NCBI GenBank assembly: GCA_024734495.1
Contig: JALMQS010000070.1
Coordinates: forward strand, 14,027,295 to 14,091,294
Direction of reading: 5' to 3'
Length of the DNA stretch: 64,000 nt
Source of the DNA: Forficula auricularia
Taxonomy: Eukaryota > Arthropoda > Insecta > Dermaptera > Forficulidae
Part shown: positions 33,086 through 43,482 of the stretch, piece after piece
How positions within the stretch are numbered: the first letter of the stretch is position 1
Layout of the letters: the number at the start of each line of letters is the position of its first letter
Program-made: the position numbers and the translations under genes
Notes under the pieces: generated by a model
What the model saw: the letters and a program-made list of their open reading frames with translations, nothing else
Databases searched by the model: none
What the model was told of the DNA's origin: nothing

Positions 33086-33729
33086 TATATATAGTTATAT
33101 ATTATAATTCATATTTTCAATTATAAAATAAATATTTTACATTTAACTATAAATGAGACATAACAAATTTTTGTGATAAAATAAATATGTTATAATAAAA
33201 AATGATTAACTAGCAAAACAAATGTTATAATTATATCACAATTGTTTAAAGGTACCTATATATAAAAATTATTTTTTAAGGAAACATCTATTATTTATTA
33301 ATTTGTTTTAAATGGGTCTAAATATTACATAGCTTTGTAGTGTGTTAAACTGGAGGCCTCTTTGAGAAAATTGGAGATTATAAGGATTTTATAAAAAAAT
33401 GTTTTGTATAAAAAACATTTATACAAACACAACTACATCAAGATAAATAGTATTGTATTATTCCGTTCGACTTGTGTGTTAATTTAATAGAGGGTAAAAT
33501 ATTTCTATGTCACGTGTAAATGTTAGCTATCACATAAATTCCTGCTCTATATAATGGATAAAAGAAAATATAAATGTTAAAGGATATATTGTTAAAAAAA
33601 TGAAATAATCACTACCTAATTATCTAGGGAAAAATTACACCTCTAAAAATAATAATAATAAATTATTATTTATTCTAATATTATATTTTATTAAAAAAAA
33701 TTTTCAAAATATTTTTTCATCAATTAAAT
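33086..33729. other. Very AT-rich intronic spacer
   Basis: Includes an AT microsatellite (33070-33100). Nothing else recognised. It lies beyond exon 2 of the lingerer-like gene in transcript order. Confidence 0.35.
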
Positions 33730-33880
33730 CACAGGAATTATTTGATGGATTATAGTGGTGTTTCACAAAGAGGAAATAAATTTTTTTTTCCTTTTTGTGA
33801 AACACCACTATAATCCGTCAAATAATTCCTGTGTTTAATGTTTCACTATAAACCAACACCGCTTTCCTTAAACGTTATCA
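33730..33880. mobile_element. TTTCAC-hairpin element, copy 1
   Basis: Inverted arms CACAGGAATTATTTGATGG.. and CCGTCAAATAATTCCTGTG (33730-33833) contain TATAGTGGTGTTTCAC. They are followed by the tail TTTCACTATAAACCAACACC-GCTTTCC, which recurs after hairpins at 61.2 and 61.4 kb and alone at 61.94 kb. Confidence 0.65.
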
Positions 33881-34000
33881 ATAAAATCGTTGGAATTTTT
33901 TCATAACTGTGAGTGAATTAATGAATATTTTGAAAAGAAAATTTGATGAAGAATAAAGAAAAAAAATGAATTTTATTTTTTATTATTTATAAATAAATAC

Positions 34001-34072
34001 CTGTTTGATTTTATCTTTAATATCTGGATCTTCCGATTTTGTTTCAATCATTTTTGCCATGAGAATTTGTTC
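34001..34072 (-). CDS. Coding exon 2, possible lingerer/UBAP2-like protein
   Basis: The minus strand has acceptor TTTTATGTTTATAG and donor AAACAG|GTATTT around 72 nt. It is phase 0 at both ends and reads EQILMAKMIETKSEDPDIKD-KIKQ. Joined to exon 1 (ending NPKVQ) it gives KVQ-EQILMAKMIE, the form expected at the start of the UBA domain of Lingerer/UBAP2-family proteins, where an EQ..AQ.I helix is followed by a charged linker and K.KQ. Those proteins are cytoplasmic RNA-granule and copulation/growth regulators in flies. The rest of the UBA domain should lie in the next exon, which was not found; the gap at 32028 could hide it. Family assignment rests on short similarity recalled by eye. Confidence 0.5.
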
Positions 34073-34099
34073 CTATAAACATAAAAAAAAGCATGTGAT

Positions 34100-34871
34100 A
34101 ATTTGAACAGATAAAATAAATTTATTTAAGATTATGTTGAAAATATATATTGGCTGGCAAAATGGGTTTGCCAATAAAAAAAAATAAATAAAATAAAAAA
34201 AAAATGTTGAAAATAAATTAAAATAATCAAAAAAATATTTCAAATGGAATTGAAATAACGAAAAATTAAAACACGTATTTCTGTATTTAAAAAGAAAAAT
34301 GTGATATATATTTTACCCGGATAGCAGTTATTATATGTTGAAATAAAGTTGAAATTAACTATGTACTTCTCGAGAAAATTCGAGTGTGAATAAGATATAT
34401 CAGATAGGACCAAGGAGCTGGATAGGACCCATTTATGTACAAAATTATTTATTTAGTACATGTGGAAAATAAATAAAAATAATTATAAAAAAAATGTTTG
34501 TTTCACAATAGATTTTTTTTTAATTAGTGAAAATGGGTTTGAAATAACCAAAAATTAATATATATGTTTCTGTGTTTAAAAATAAAAATGTAATATATTA
34601 TATTACCTTGGTAGAGTAAAAGTTTTCATTAATAAAGAAAAAGTTTAAAAAATTTTTAACATGATACATATAAATAAATTATTTTTTATTTTAGAGGCAA
34701 ATTTTCCAAGGTTTCCAAGGTTTTAGCTTCATTTTTAGTCTAATATAAATAATATTATTATTATGAATATTGAATAGAATAGTATCAAATGATTTTTTTT
34801 TTGTTAAGGGAGAATGGTGTAGGTTCTTGGTGAAACAAAATAAAGTAAAGAAAATTTTAATTATAAAATAC
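34100..34871. other. Very AT-rich intron
   Basis: No repeat partner or exon recognised. AAAATGTGATATATATTTTACC-like strings at about 34300 and 34590 hint at a diverged ~290-bp tandem repeat. Confidence 0.35.
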
Positions 34872-34913
34872 TAGGTAGGTTTCACACAAATTTATTTCTG
34901 TGAAACCTACCTA
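34872..34913. repeat. TTTCAC short hairpin
   Basis: TAGGTAGGTTTCAC and GTGAAACCTACCTA form 14-bp arms with a 14-bp loop. The same TAGGTTTCACA occurs at 44957. Related in style to the TTTCAC-hairpin elements. Confidence 0.5.
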
Positions 34914-36430
34914 ATATTTAAAATTTTAAAAGTTTCTTAAAAATTTTTCTTTACTTTTAGTATCAAATGAATTATCTTTTTTTTGGGGGGGGGGGAGAAT
35001 AAAAGTTGTTTATGGACTTTAATTTTTTCAATAGAAGTTAGTCAATTGTGACATTATATTAAATTATTATGACTGAAGATAAAGAAAAAACCTTCAAAAA
35101 AATAGTCTTAAATAAATAATAATTTTCAATAGCAAATTTTTAGATATCAAATAAATTTACTTATGGTAGTTTGTAAAATTTAACTTTAAAATAAGACTGA
35201 AAATGAAGGCTCGAATTAATCAAATATATACATTAATGAATATATTTATAAAAATTTGGTTACTTATATTATAACTTTTTGATAAAAACCATAGTATCTA
35301 CTAAAATATTTTAAACAACAAACATAGACAATAAAAATACACGACGTTTCGATAAGTATTTCATCTCTGATCATTTTCAAGAATGACATGCCACGTGGAG
35401 CAGTCAGGAAACTATTTCTACTTATTTAAATCAAGCAGAAGACGCATTTTTTTATCAATTCTTGAAAAATTAAACAAATCTACTACTTTTGGTAAAAAAA
35501 ACTTGAATATGTTAATGATGCACGATCTTTAATTTTTTCCTAGTAAATTAAAAAATTCTTAAAGATTAAGTTACTTATCAAATCTAAAAAAATTAAAGTA
35601 CCTATATTTATTTTTAGATTAATTAAATTTCGAGTTACTATTTTGAGGTTATGAATTTAAAATTTTCGTAATAAATTTTTTTTTCACTTGTTAAAATTAA
35701 TAAAAAGTTAAATAAATAAATACAAATCTTTTAAAAAAAACATTCTACAAACGTTTATTAAAATCCCAAACGTTTAAGGCCAATTATTAATTAAGTAACA
35801 AATTTGTTTTTGATTTTTTTTTTTTTTAATTTAAATTGATAAAGTAAATTTTCCCGAAACGTTTGTGATTTTAAATAAACGTTTGAAGATTTTTTATAAA
35901 AGATTTGTATTTATTTATATAATAAAAATAATCAATAATATTTTTTCAATAAAAAGTTTTATGGGAATTGTTTGTTTTCTTTGATCTTCAGTTAAGCAAT
36001 AAATAAAATAGAGTTTATTTAAATCTTGTTTTTATTTATTGCAAAACATGGTTTGAACATTTGTTATATCCATGGTGCTTCGATAGACCTCTTTCTGGCA
36101 TTTCCATTAATTCAAACTCATTGTAATTTTAACACAATATGTATCACATATTAATTAATTCGATACCAAAAGCTGATGGGTGTCAGCTTGGACAAGGCGC
36201 TTTTTCACGTCCACTCAACTTTTTACCCTATACAAAGCTAAAAGTCATTATCATTAAGTAAATAATACTAAAACTGGTTTGACGCAAACAGAAGCCTTAA
36301 CTCTAACCTTTGCCAACTCTCTTAAAAGTCTCACAACTTATATCTGGGCGAAAATATTTCAATCTAGATATTCATCATATTTTCCAACTAAAATAACCCC
36401 TGTCCTATAATATGGGCTCAACATTAAAAT
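34914..36430. other. AT-rich intron with PLE-type scraps
   Basis: 35341-35400 on minus keeps ATC-GAAACGTCGTG with a damaged core, a PLE-type fragment. 35740-35905 holds AACGTTTATTAAAATC and CCCGAAACGTTTGTGATTTT in inverted relation, and a similar string occurs at 58480. No exon seen. Confidence 0.4.
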
Positions 36431-36663
36431 AAGCTTTAGATGTGACCAATCAGAGGAAAAAGGAACAATTAAACACCGTGTCAAAACTTGCGATCAATTG
36501 CAACGTTTTGCCAATTTATTATGGCTTCATCAGGCTCTAGAGAAAAAAATAAATACAAATGAATCATTCACAAACATCATGAATTAGTCGAAGGTGTACA
36601 GTTGGTCGGTTTGAATCCATTGCTACTCTAAATAATCAATGGTGTTGTATAAATAAGGGTGTT

Positions 36664-38312
36664 CATATTGTTATGTACTACCAAACGGTAAAACTCCAGA
36701 CGTCAGAGATTTTAAAAGCATGTGGCTATCCCATTTATCGTGCCTTGGCCTCCAGATTTACTCGTTATTTAAACGAAAAAAGGGTTCCAAACTCATGGAA
36801 AACATCCACCGCGGTCATTTTATATAAAAAAAGGAGACAGAGAAGATTTAAATAGCTACCGACCCATCACTTTACTGCCGACAATATACAAGATTTTTAC
36901 ATCTTGCCTGTATTCTAGAATCCGTTCAACACTCCGCGGTCATTTTATATAAAGAAGAAGACAGAGAAGATTTAAATAACTACCGACCCATCACTTTACT
37001 GCCGACAATATACAAGATTTTTACATCTTGCCTGTATTCTAGAATCCGTTCAACACTAGATTTCCACCAACCAATCGAACAATCTGGTTTTAGGAAAGGC
37101 TTTAGTACATTGGATAACATCAATACATGTACAAGACTCATCGAGGTCTGTCGGGAATACCAGTTACATCTCGTTCTGACCTTCATCGATTACAAGAAAG
37201 CTTTTGATTCCGTGGAGCCCAAATATATTTGGAGCGCCCTGGAAGAACAGGGAGTGGAAGGCGACTATATCGACATTTTAGCAGAGTGCTACACTGGATG
37301 CTCAACGAAATTTAAACCATTTCTCAAAGAAGTAGCGGTGCAGGTGGAAAAAGGAGTTCGGCAGGGAGACCCGATATCCCCAAGTTTATTCTCTGCATGT
37401 TTGGAATCGGTGATGAGGCGATGCTCTTGGGAAAACTACGGCATAAACGTCAATGGGCGGAAATTGAATCATTTAAGATTTGCCGATGACATTGTTCTCA
37501 TAACAGATTCACCAGGGGATGCAACTGAAATGCTAAACCAACTAAACCAAGAAGGAAAAAATGCCGGTCTTGTCATCAATATCGCCAAGACAAAGTTTAT
37601 GAGAAACTTCTTATCATCTAATGAGCCGGTATACCTGGAAAACCATCCTCTGGAAGAAGTCGAGGAATATATATATTTGGGGAGACTTTTAAACATGAAG
37701 AACGACTTTGCACCCGAACTTCAAAGAAGACGGAAAGCTGGCTGGGCCGCATATAGTACAATTCGCACCGTGTTTGAGGCGTCCAAAGATAAAAAACTTA
37801 AAGCTGATCTATTCAATTCAACAGTGTTGCCTGCCCTTAGTTATGGTTGTGAAGCGTGGACCTTAACGAAGGCGCACGAAAACAAAATAAATGTCATCCA
37901 GGCGGCAATCGAAAGAAGATTGGTCGGCTTAAGCCTCCGCTGTCAACGCATGCTTGGGCTGCACAATCGGGATATACGCGAAATGTCGGGGGTAAGAGAT
38001 ATGCTACAATATTCTCTCAGGCGAAAACTCGATTGGGCAGGTCATCTTGCCAGGAGAGAGGATGAAAGATGGAGCCTGGCAGTGCAGCTATGGATACCCC
38101 GTGAAAAGATAAGACCCCTCGGGAGACCGCCAATCCGCTGGGCCGACTCCCTGAATAGGAGCATTTCCCTTAGAGCGACAAATAGCCAAACTATCATGAA
38201 GCACTGGACTACGATAGCCAAAAACAGAGACAGATGGAAATATTCTTGGGACCCGCATGCAACGAATCGACGCATCGAATAACGGGTCGTCTAAGTAACT
38301 AAGTAAGTAATA
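36664..38312 (+). mobile_element. RTE-clade non-LTR retrotransposon, 5'-truncated
   Basis: Reverse transcriptase sequence begins in the fingers region (EILKACGYPIYRALA..FTRYLNE..VPNSWKT). It then suffers a +1 frameshift near 36826 and a 125-bp tandem duplication (36809-36933 repeated at 36934-37058), and runs into the long ORF. The 3' end TAACTAAGTAAGTAA is the short tandem tail typical of RTE elements. The endonuclease half is missing. GC content is clearly above that of the surroundings. Confidence 0.8.
37110..38282 (+). CDS. RTE-type reverse transcriptase, C-terminal 390 codons
   Basis: RNA-dependent DNA polymerase used for target-primed reverse transcription. Motif A is FIDYKKAFDS (residues 25-34), motif B KGVRQGDPISP (81-91), motif C FADD (124-127) with both catalytic Asp present, and the downstream IYLGR (188-192). 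The thumb and C-terminal part include LPALSYGCEAWTL and the RTE/BovB-style ending GRPPIRWADS (338-347) with DRWK. The first Met is internal: coding similarity continues upstream (YRPITLLPTIYKIFTS, GFRKGFST) in the same frame, so this start is arbitrary. The ORF is intact from the finger region to the stop, but lost upstream parts make it non-autonomous. Confidence 0.88.
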   Translation: MDNINTCTRLIEVCREYQLHLVLTFIDYKKAFDSVEPKYIWSALEEQGVEGDYIDILAECYTGCSTKFKPFLKEVAVQVEKGVRQGDPISPSLFSACLESVMRRCSWENYGINVNGRKLNHLRFADDIVLITDSPGDATEMLNQLNQEGKNAGLVINIAKTKFMRNFLSSNEPVYLENHPLEEVEEYIYLGRLLNMKNDFAPELQRRRKAGWAAYSTIRTVFEASKDKKLKADLFNSTVLPALSYGCEAWTLTKAHENKINVIQAAIERRLVGLSLRCQRMLGLHNRDIREMSGVRDMLQYSLRRKLDWAGHLARREDERWSLAVQLWIPREKIRPLGRPPIRWADSLNRSISLRATNSQTIMKHWTTIAKNRDRWKYSWDPHATNRRIE

Positions 38313-38449
38313 TTGTTATGTATATATATGTATTCTAATTAGTAATAAAAGAATTAAATGACAATGTGTTTTGAAAATTTGATCAAGGTAATTATATCAT
38401 GTCTGCGTTGATTTTGATGATTGTGAATGATTCATTTTTTGTATAGAGC

Positions 38450-38481
38450 CTGATGAAGCCATAACAAATTGACGAAACGTT
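38450..38481 (+). ncRNA. Hammerhead ribozyme-like motif
   Basis: CUGAUGA, one extra A, degraded stem II (GCCA..UUGAC; the left-arm copy has GCCA/UGGC), GAAAC, ACGU and triplet GUU. Stem I is short (GC/GC). Confidence 0.5.
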
Positions 38482-39493
38482 GCAATTGATCGCAAGTTCA
38501 ACACGGTGTATAAGTGTTCCTTTTTCCTCTGATTTGTCACATCTAATTTTGATAATGGAACTGAATAATAATAATAATTAAAATAAGCATTTTGAATTAA
38601 ATAGTTTAATAAATATATGAGGTAAAACTAATTTAATTACAGTATAATTTAAAATTATTTGAGGTTATTTTTAAATAAAATAATAATAATTGAGGACCAA
38701 TATTCATTTTATTTAAATAATCTGGTCGACTAATTGACCCGAGCAGTGAATTATTGTTTATTGTAATAAAAGTTTCAGATGAAACCTCTTAGATTGCAAA
38801 TGATGAAGATATAAATATAAAATCTGATCAGAGTGCATGACGTTTCGATAACTATTCCTAGAGATGTTTTCAAGTGATATGAGATAAATCTATTCAAAAG
38901 CGTTCATCCATTGCACTTAAAAAAGTCTGTGAGAATAGGCGTGAAAACGTCATGGATTGAACCAGATTTTCTAAAAAAGTACTTTCTAGGTGGGTTTAGT
39001 GAGTAAATTTGTAAATAAAAAAATATTAAATACTAACTACAAATATTCATTTTATTTAAATATACCAATTTCAAATTATTTGAGGTTATTTTTAAAAAAA
39101 AAAATAATAAATATTAGGCACCAATATTCATTTTATTTAAATAATCTAGTTAACTAATTGAGCCTAGCAGTGAATTATTGTTTATCGTAATAAAAGTTTT
39201 AGATGAAACCTCTTTGAATGCAAATGATAATGATAAAATCTGATCAGAATGCATGACGTTTCGATTACTATTCCTAGAGATGTTTTCAAGTGCCATGAAA
39301 TAAATCTATTCAAAAGACTTCATCCATAGCACTTAAAAGTCTCTGAGAATAGGCGTGAAAACGGATTCTGACCAGATTTTCTAAAAAAGTATTATCAGGT
39401 GGTTTTAGTGAGTGAATTTGTAAATAAAAAAATATTAAATAGTAACTATAAATATTCTTTCTATTTCAATAAACCAATTTAATTAAAGTATAA

Positions 39494-39885
39494 TTTAAAT
39501 TTGAAAGTTTATAATAGGAAAATAAGGACAAGTTTTTATGTGTGACTCTTTTATTTATCAGTCAACGTTTCGTCGACTTTGCCGACTTCTTCAGTGTTGC
39601 CCCATTCTATATGTTATTTCTGTTTTATATCTAATGTAATTGTTAATATTAAAAGAAAAGAAAGAAAAATTGTTTATGTGAATGTGTCAAATATTTTTTG
39701 AAATTTGTCTTTCTGATGGTCTTCTCAATGGTAACGAAGATAACAAGAAAATTTAGACAAATGTATGGCATGACTATTTGAAGCCCTGAAGAAGTCCCCA
39801 AAGTCGACGAAATGTTGGCTGATAAATAAAAAAGTCACACATAAAAACTTGTCCTTATTTTCCTATTATAAACTTTCAAATTAAT
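39494..39885. mobile_element. PLE-type inverted pair inserted in the 416-bp array
   Basis: Arms begin TTGAAAGTTTATAATAGGAA and end in the complement (39885). They include ACAAGTTTTTATGTGTGACT and TTTATTTATCAG. The left hammerhead is complete; the right one (39786-39816, plus) has GAAAU in place of GAAAC but keeps stem I AGCC/GGCU. About 170 bp of unique sequence lies between. Confidence 0.75.
39564..39594 (-). ncRNA. Hammerhead ribozyme-like motif
   Basis: CUGAAGA (CUGANGA with N=A), one extra A, stem II GUCG/CGAC, GAAAC, ACGU and triplet GUU (39566-39564). Confidence 0.6.
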
Positions 39886-40284
39886 ACAAATTTTGGAAGG
39901 AAATGATAATAATAAGTATAATTTAAAATTATTTGAGGATATTTTTAAATAAAAAAATAATAAATATTAAGGACCAATATTCATTTTATTTAAATAATCT
40001 AGTTGACTAATTTAGCCGAGTGCATGGATTATTTATCGAAATAAAAATTTATATTTAATTAGAAAATCTAATCAGAAGACTTTTCGATAAACTTTTCCTA
40101 AAAATGTTTTAAAGTACTGTGTGAGAAATCTTTTCAAAAGAAAATATCTTTGAGAATAGGAGTAAAAACACTTGGATTCTGATAAGATTTTCTCATTAAA
40201 AAGATGCTCTCTAGGTGGTTTTAGACGAAAATTTTATTTCGACAAAAAACTCAACTACCAAAGCATAAAATATTTAGAATGATT

Positions 40285-40919
40285 ACACAGGACGACAAAA
40301 TTTTTTTCTTTCCTTGTCCTAAGATTTATTTCATGATTTTTTTATTAATTGTGCATCAAAATAAATACCTATATCCCATATAAAGTTTGCTTTTATAGTG
40401 GTTATAATAATAATAAACGACGAAAAAGGCCATTTTGATCTATTTTCGAGACCCATTAGATATTAGACAGCAATATTTGAAATCCCAATATTTTGTTGAC
40501 GTAATAAAAACAGTTTCCTCTTTGATTTTCAAATTACCATTTGTTTGAAGCTCAATTAGAACTCGAGTTATAACTAAAAAACTAAAACTACGAGATTATA
40601 AAGAATAATAAACATAGATAAAAACATATAATTGGTTTTTTAGTTATTACTCGAGTTCTAATTGAGCTAAAAACAAGTGGTAATTTGAAAATCAAAGAAG
40701 AAGCTGTTTTTATTACGTCAACAAAATATTGGGATTTCAAATATTGCTGTCTAATATCTAATGGAACTCGAAAAATAGGCCAAAATGCCGTTTTGTCCGA
40801 TAATATCTCGAAACTCTGACCTGTTGTAAAAAATCGAAAAATTGCATGAAAATAAGCATATAAAACTCTACTGGAATCTATTGTTAGGTTTTCGGGTACA
40901 AATTTTTGTCGACCTGTGT
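40285..40919. mobile_element. Foldback DNA element
   Basis: Termini ACACAGGACGACAAAATTT and the complement of AAATTTTTGTCGACCTGTGT. Inner arms (40430-40600 and 40640-40790) are nearly identical: AATATTTGAAATCCCAATAT, ACTCGAG. Non-coding. Confidence 0.7.
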
Positions 40920-40992
40920 TATTTAATATAAAAAATATACTTCCTAATAAAATGAATATATTTTAGGAATTATTTATAGCTGTAGTTGAATT

Positions 40993-41335
40993 AATTTATG
41001 AAGGGGTTAAAAAAGAGACGTCCAGCTTTTATTTATTTCTTTTTTATTTATGAACTCCCGCTAACGTTTCGGCTATTGGTTGTAGCTATCTTCACAGCGG
41101 GAATTTGTCAATATTTATATAAAAAAAAATTTTGGATACACCAGTCATCAGATAAAACAAACTATCATATGTATATTTCTATCTGATGACTGGTGTATCC
41201 AAAAATTTTTTTATATAAATTATGACAAATTCCCGCTCTGAAGATAGACTACAACCAATGGCCGAAAAGTTAGCAGGAGTTCATAAATAACAAAAGCTGC
41301 ACGTGACTTATTTTAACCCCTTCATAAATTAAAAT
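40993..41335. mobile_element. PLE-type inverted pair
   Basis: Arms begin AATTTATGAAGGGGTTAAAA and end in the complement near 41331, with a central TGGATACACCAGTCATCAGA palindrome. Both hammerhead blocks are damaged: left has CTGTGAAGA in the core, right has GAAAAG for GAAAC. A separate solo copy follows with an intact motif. Confidence 0.7.
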
Positions 41336-41414
41336 GAATATAAATGGTTAATATATATAAATTTTCAAAAAACAAAATAAAATGTATATTAAATAAAAAA
41401 AAAAAGAATAATAA

Positions 41415-41535
41415 TTCCCGCTCTGAAGATAGCTTCAACCAATAGCCGAAACGTTAGCGGGAGTTCATAAATAAAAAAAGAAATAAATAAAAGCTGCACG
41501 TGTCTTATTTTAACCCCTTCATAAATTAAAATGAA
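41415..41535 (+). mobile_element. PLE-type solo terminal repeat
   Basis: One arm of the family at 40993-41335, from TTCCCGCTCTGAAGATAGC through CCCCTTCATAAATTAAAATG. It lies 90 bp beyond coding exon 1 of the lingerer-like gene, within its first coding intron. Confidence 0.65.
41423..41455 (+). ncRNA. Hammerhead ribozyme-like motif, best stem I
   Basis: CUGAAGA, GCU/AGC stem II with unpaired bases beside it, GAAAC, palindromic ACGU and triplet GUU. Uniquely here stem I is a 7-bp perfect helix: UCCCGCU before the core and AGCGGGA after the cleavage site. The best candidate for activity in the window. It is antisense to the lingerer-like gene. Confidence 0.65.
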
Positions 41536-41620
41536 TATAAATAGTTAATATATATATATATATATAAATTTTCAAAAAACAAAATAAAATGTCTATTAAA
41601 TAAAACAAAAAGAATAATAC

Positions 41621-41798
41621 CTGGACTTTTGGATTGTGGTCAATTGATTTGGGTAAGTCTGTTTTTGTGTCTGTTTTCGACGATTTTGAAGATGTCTCCG
41701 ATTTGGAGCCCTTTCCACCCCTAGAGGTGGACCGGTTCACTGAGCTCATTCTTATCGACTATACTATGTACAATCACTATTTACAACTTTTTCTGTAA
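41621..41798 (-). CDS. Coding exon 1, possible lingerer/UBAP2-like protein
   Basis: Acceptor TTTTTATTTTCAG precedes 49 nt of 5' UTR and ATG at 41749-41747. Coding runs 43 codons to the donor CCAG|GTATTA in phase 0. It begins MSSVNRSTSRGGKGSKSETS and is rich in Ser, Lys, Gly and Thr, a disordered N-terminal tail ending PKVQ. It joins in frame to exon 2 at 34001-34072. Lingerer/UBAP2 proteins start with such a tail just before a UBA domain, which fits. The acceptor shows at least one upstream 5' UTR exon. The intron to exon 2 is about 7.5 kb and almost entirely repeats. Reading continues past the donor only into intron. Confidence 0.55.
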
Positions 41799-41839
41799 CT
41801 GAAAATAAAAAAAAAAAAATAATTAGACCATTATTGAAA

Positions 41840-42335
41840 TAAAAAGGTTTAATATATTTTCTAAGAACATTTGAAAATAAACCCCATTTTGCAATGTTTT
41901 ATATATTTATTAAAAACATTTAAGAAAATTACACGAGGAATAGATAATTACATGTGAGATCAAAACATCATGTATTTATGTTTGTTAGAATTTCTAATAT
42001 ATATATCAAACCGTTAATATGGTTTATTCAAAAATGTATAATTAACTAATAAAGAACCAAGGCTTATAATTTAAGGAGAAATCAATGAGGTTGTCCTCTG
42101 CTTGATCTAAATATTTGTCATTAGTTTATGAAGTGTCCACCTTACTAATATAAAAAAACGAATTTACCTCAATCCAATAGGATATTTGAAAACATGAGGA
42201 ATAACAGATAGAATATTTCTAATTAAAAAGGCTGATGATGAAGATCTAACCTATGAAATTAGTAACAAATAAATAATGTATATATATATCTTATATTATT
42301 AAATTAGCAATTCTTATATATATATATATATATTC
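41840..42335. other. AT-rich intron with a repeat scrap
   Basis: Contains an RZ-A fragment (42066-42110: AGGTTGTCCTCTGCTTGAT) and AT microsatellites at 42280 and 42310. No exon seen. Confidence 0.4.
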
Positions 42336-42339
42336 AAAA

Positions 42340-42520
42340 TAAAATTTATTATCGAATATCTGAACAAAATTCATCTGTTTCGATTCCCCAAAGAATCAGA
42401 CAGATGGGCATTGTAGTATATATATATATATACCAGGAATTATTTACTTATATGGACAACCTCAGTGATTTCTCCTTATGAATCAACAATTCTGCTAGTC
42501 TAGTTAAAGAAAATACGTTG
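42340..42520 (+). mobile_element. PLE/retrozyme-type terminal repeat
   Basis: Sister of 3250-3425: CATCTGTTTCGATTCCCCAA, GATGGGCATTGTAGTATATA, then a degraded RZ-A-like tail and end module (TTCTGCTAGTCTAG). Confidence 0.55.
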
Positions 42521-43240
42521 ATTAATATTATATTAAATATAAATAATTAAATATTAAATTAAACCATCAATTTTTTACTTTGAATTACAGTCTTTACAGA
42601 CTTGTTTAAGACTCAAAGTGTTTACTAAGTATAATATATTATTTAATAGGTATGAATATTATCCTGATTGAAATTAAGGGAGATATATTATTTAGATGTG
42701 TTGTAAAAACTACTTTAATGTTATTTTTTTTAATTGGTGTGTTTACTAAGTATTGTTTTATTTTAATGTTTATAAATTTAATCCGGATTAAAATTTATTA
42801 TGGGAGGAGGTATTTACCTTGTTTTAAAAATTTAGGGGTTTAGGCTTTGATATTATTAATCGAAGACGATGAATCAGATCTGAATCCAAAACTTTCCTTT
42901 CCCTAATATTTAATATTCAAATAGAGATAGGTAATATCGAATTTCTCAATTTGAAAAGTTAAAAAGGTTGATTTCAAAAATATGCAGGGCAAAGCTAAAT
43001 GAAACTAGTGTGGCTTGAACACCATATGTTTTTTATTTTAAGAAATAGAAATATTTTTGATTTTCGATTTGGTTTTAGGTGGGGAAATATTAATGTGTTT
43101 ACTTTTAGTATCGTTGACAATTATTAAGGTTTTTTTTTGAAAAAAATGTCTTTCTAAAAGGTTAATGAAAATGCAAGAAATTAAATTCGTTCATGGAAAG
43201 ATGTTTAGTTAAGAAATTGGGTGAAATGGATTAGAAAAAG
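42521..43240. other. AT-rich intron or intergenic
   Basis: TGTTTACTAAGTAT..TTTAAT occurs twice (42620 and 42740). A 63-codon plus-strand ORF (42652-42843) is hydrophobic and AT-driven; not called. Confidence 0.3.
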
Positions 43241-43363
43241 TAGACAAAGCCGGGCAGAATCGAGCCATGTGGGGAGGACGCCATTTCATAGTCTCGTTAG
43301 GCTTACTATTGACAACCAACCACCGTTTATTTCGCCATTTCCAACGAAAATTGTAAACTTACC

Positions 43364-43450
43364 TTGTTTTTGATGGTTACATGTATATCTACATGACATC
43401 CAAACACTCACTTAAAGCATTAATAATGAATTGCATAAGAGAATTCGACA
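43364..43450 (-). other. Possible alternative 5' UTR exon
   Basis: Acceptor CTTTTCTATTCTAG (43451) and consensus donor ACAAG|GTAAGT (43362) frame 87 nt. The intron to the exon at 43483 would be only 32 nt, too short to be spliced normally, so the two are more likely alternative first exons. Confidence 0.3.
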
Positions 43451-43482
43451 CTAGAATAGAAAAGAATAGATAAGAGTCTTAC

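Larger units (their letters stand above)
36431..38547. mobile_element. Inverted PLE-type repeats enclosing an RTE copy
   Basis: Arms 36431-36573 and 38412-38547 share AGAGGAAAAAGGAACA, CTTGCGATCAATTGCAACGT and ATGAATCATTCACAA in inverted order. Each has a hammerhead-like block: left (36533-36502, minus) with GAAAC decayed to AAAAC, right complete. The RTE copy fills the centre. Confidence 0.7.
38640..40240. repeat. ~416-bp tandem PLE-type repeat, three copies
   Basis: TGCATGACGTTTCGAT at 38834 and 39250 sets a 416-bp period. Units also share TTCATTTTATTTAAATAATC and CTATTCCTAGAGATGTTTTC. The third, more diverged unit (39903-40240) is separated by the inverted pair at 39494-39885. The minus strand keeps GAAACGUC after a stem, the right half of a hammerhead; the CUGANGA half is not recognisable. 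Confidence 0.65.

Noticed and set aside
37469..38275. Antisense and +1 frames inside the RTE ORF
   Set aside because: Shadows of a clear reverse transcriptase frame.
42652..42843. Hydrophobic 63-codon plus ORF
   Set aside because: Composition follows AT-rich DNA (Ile/Phe/Leu); no start context, splice site or homologue.
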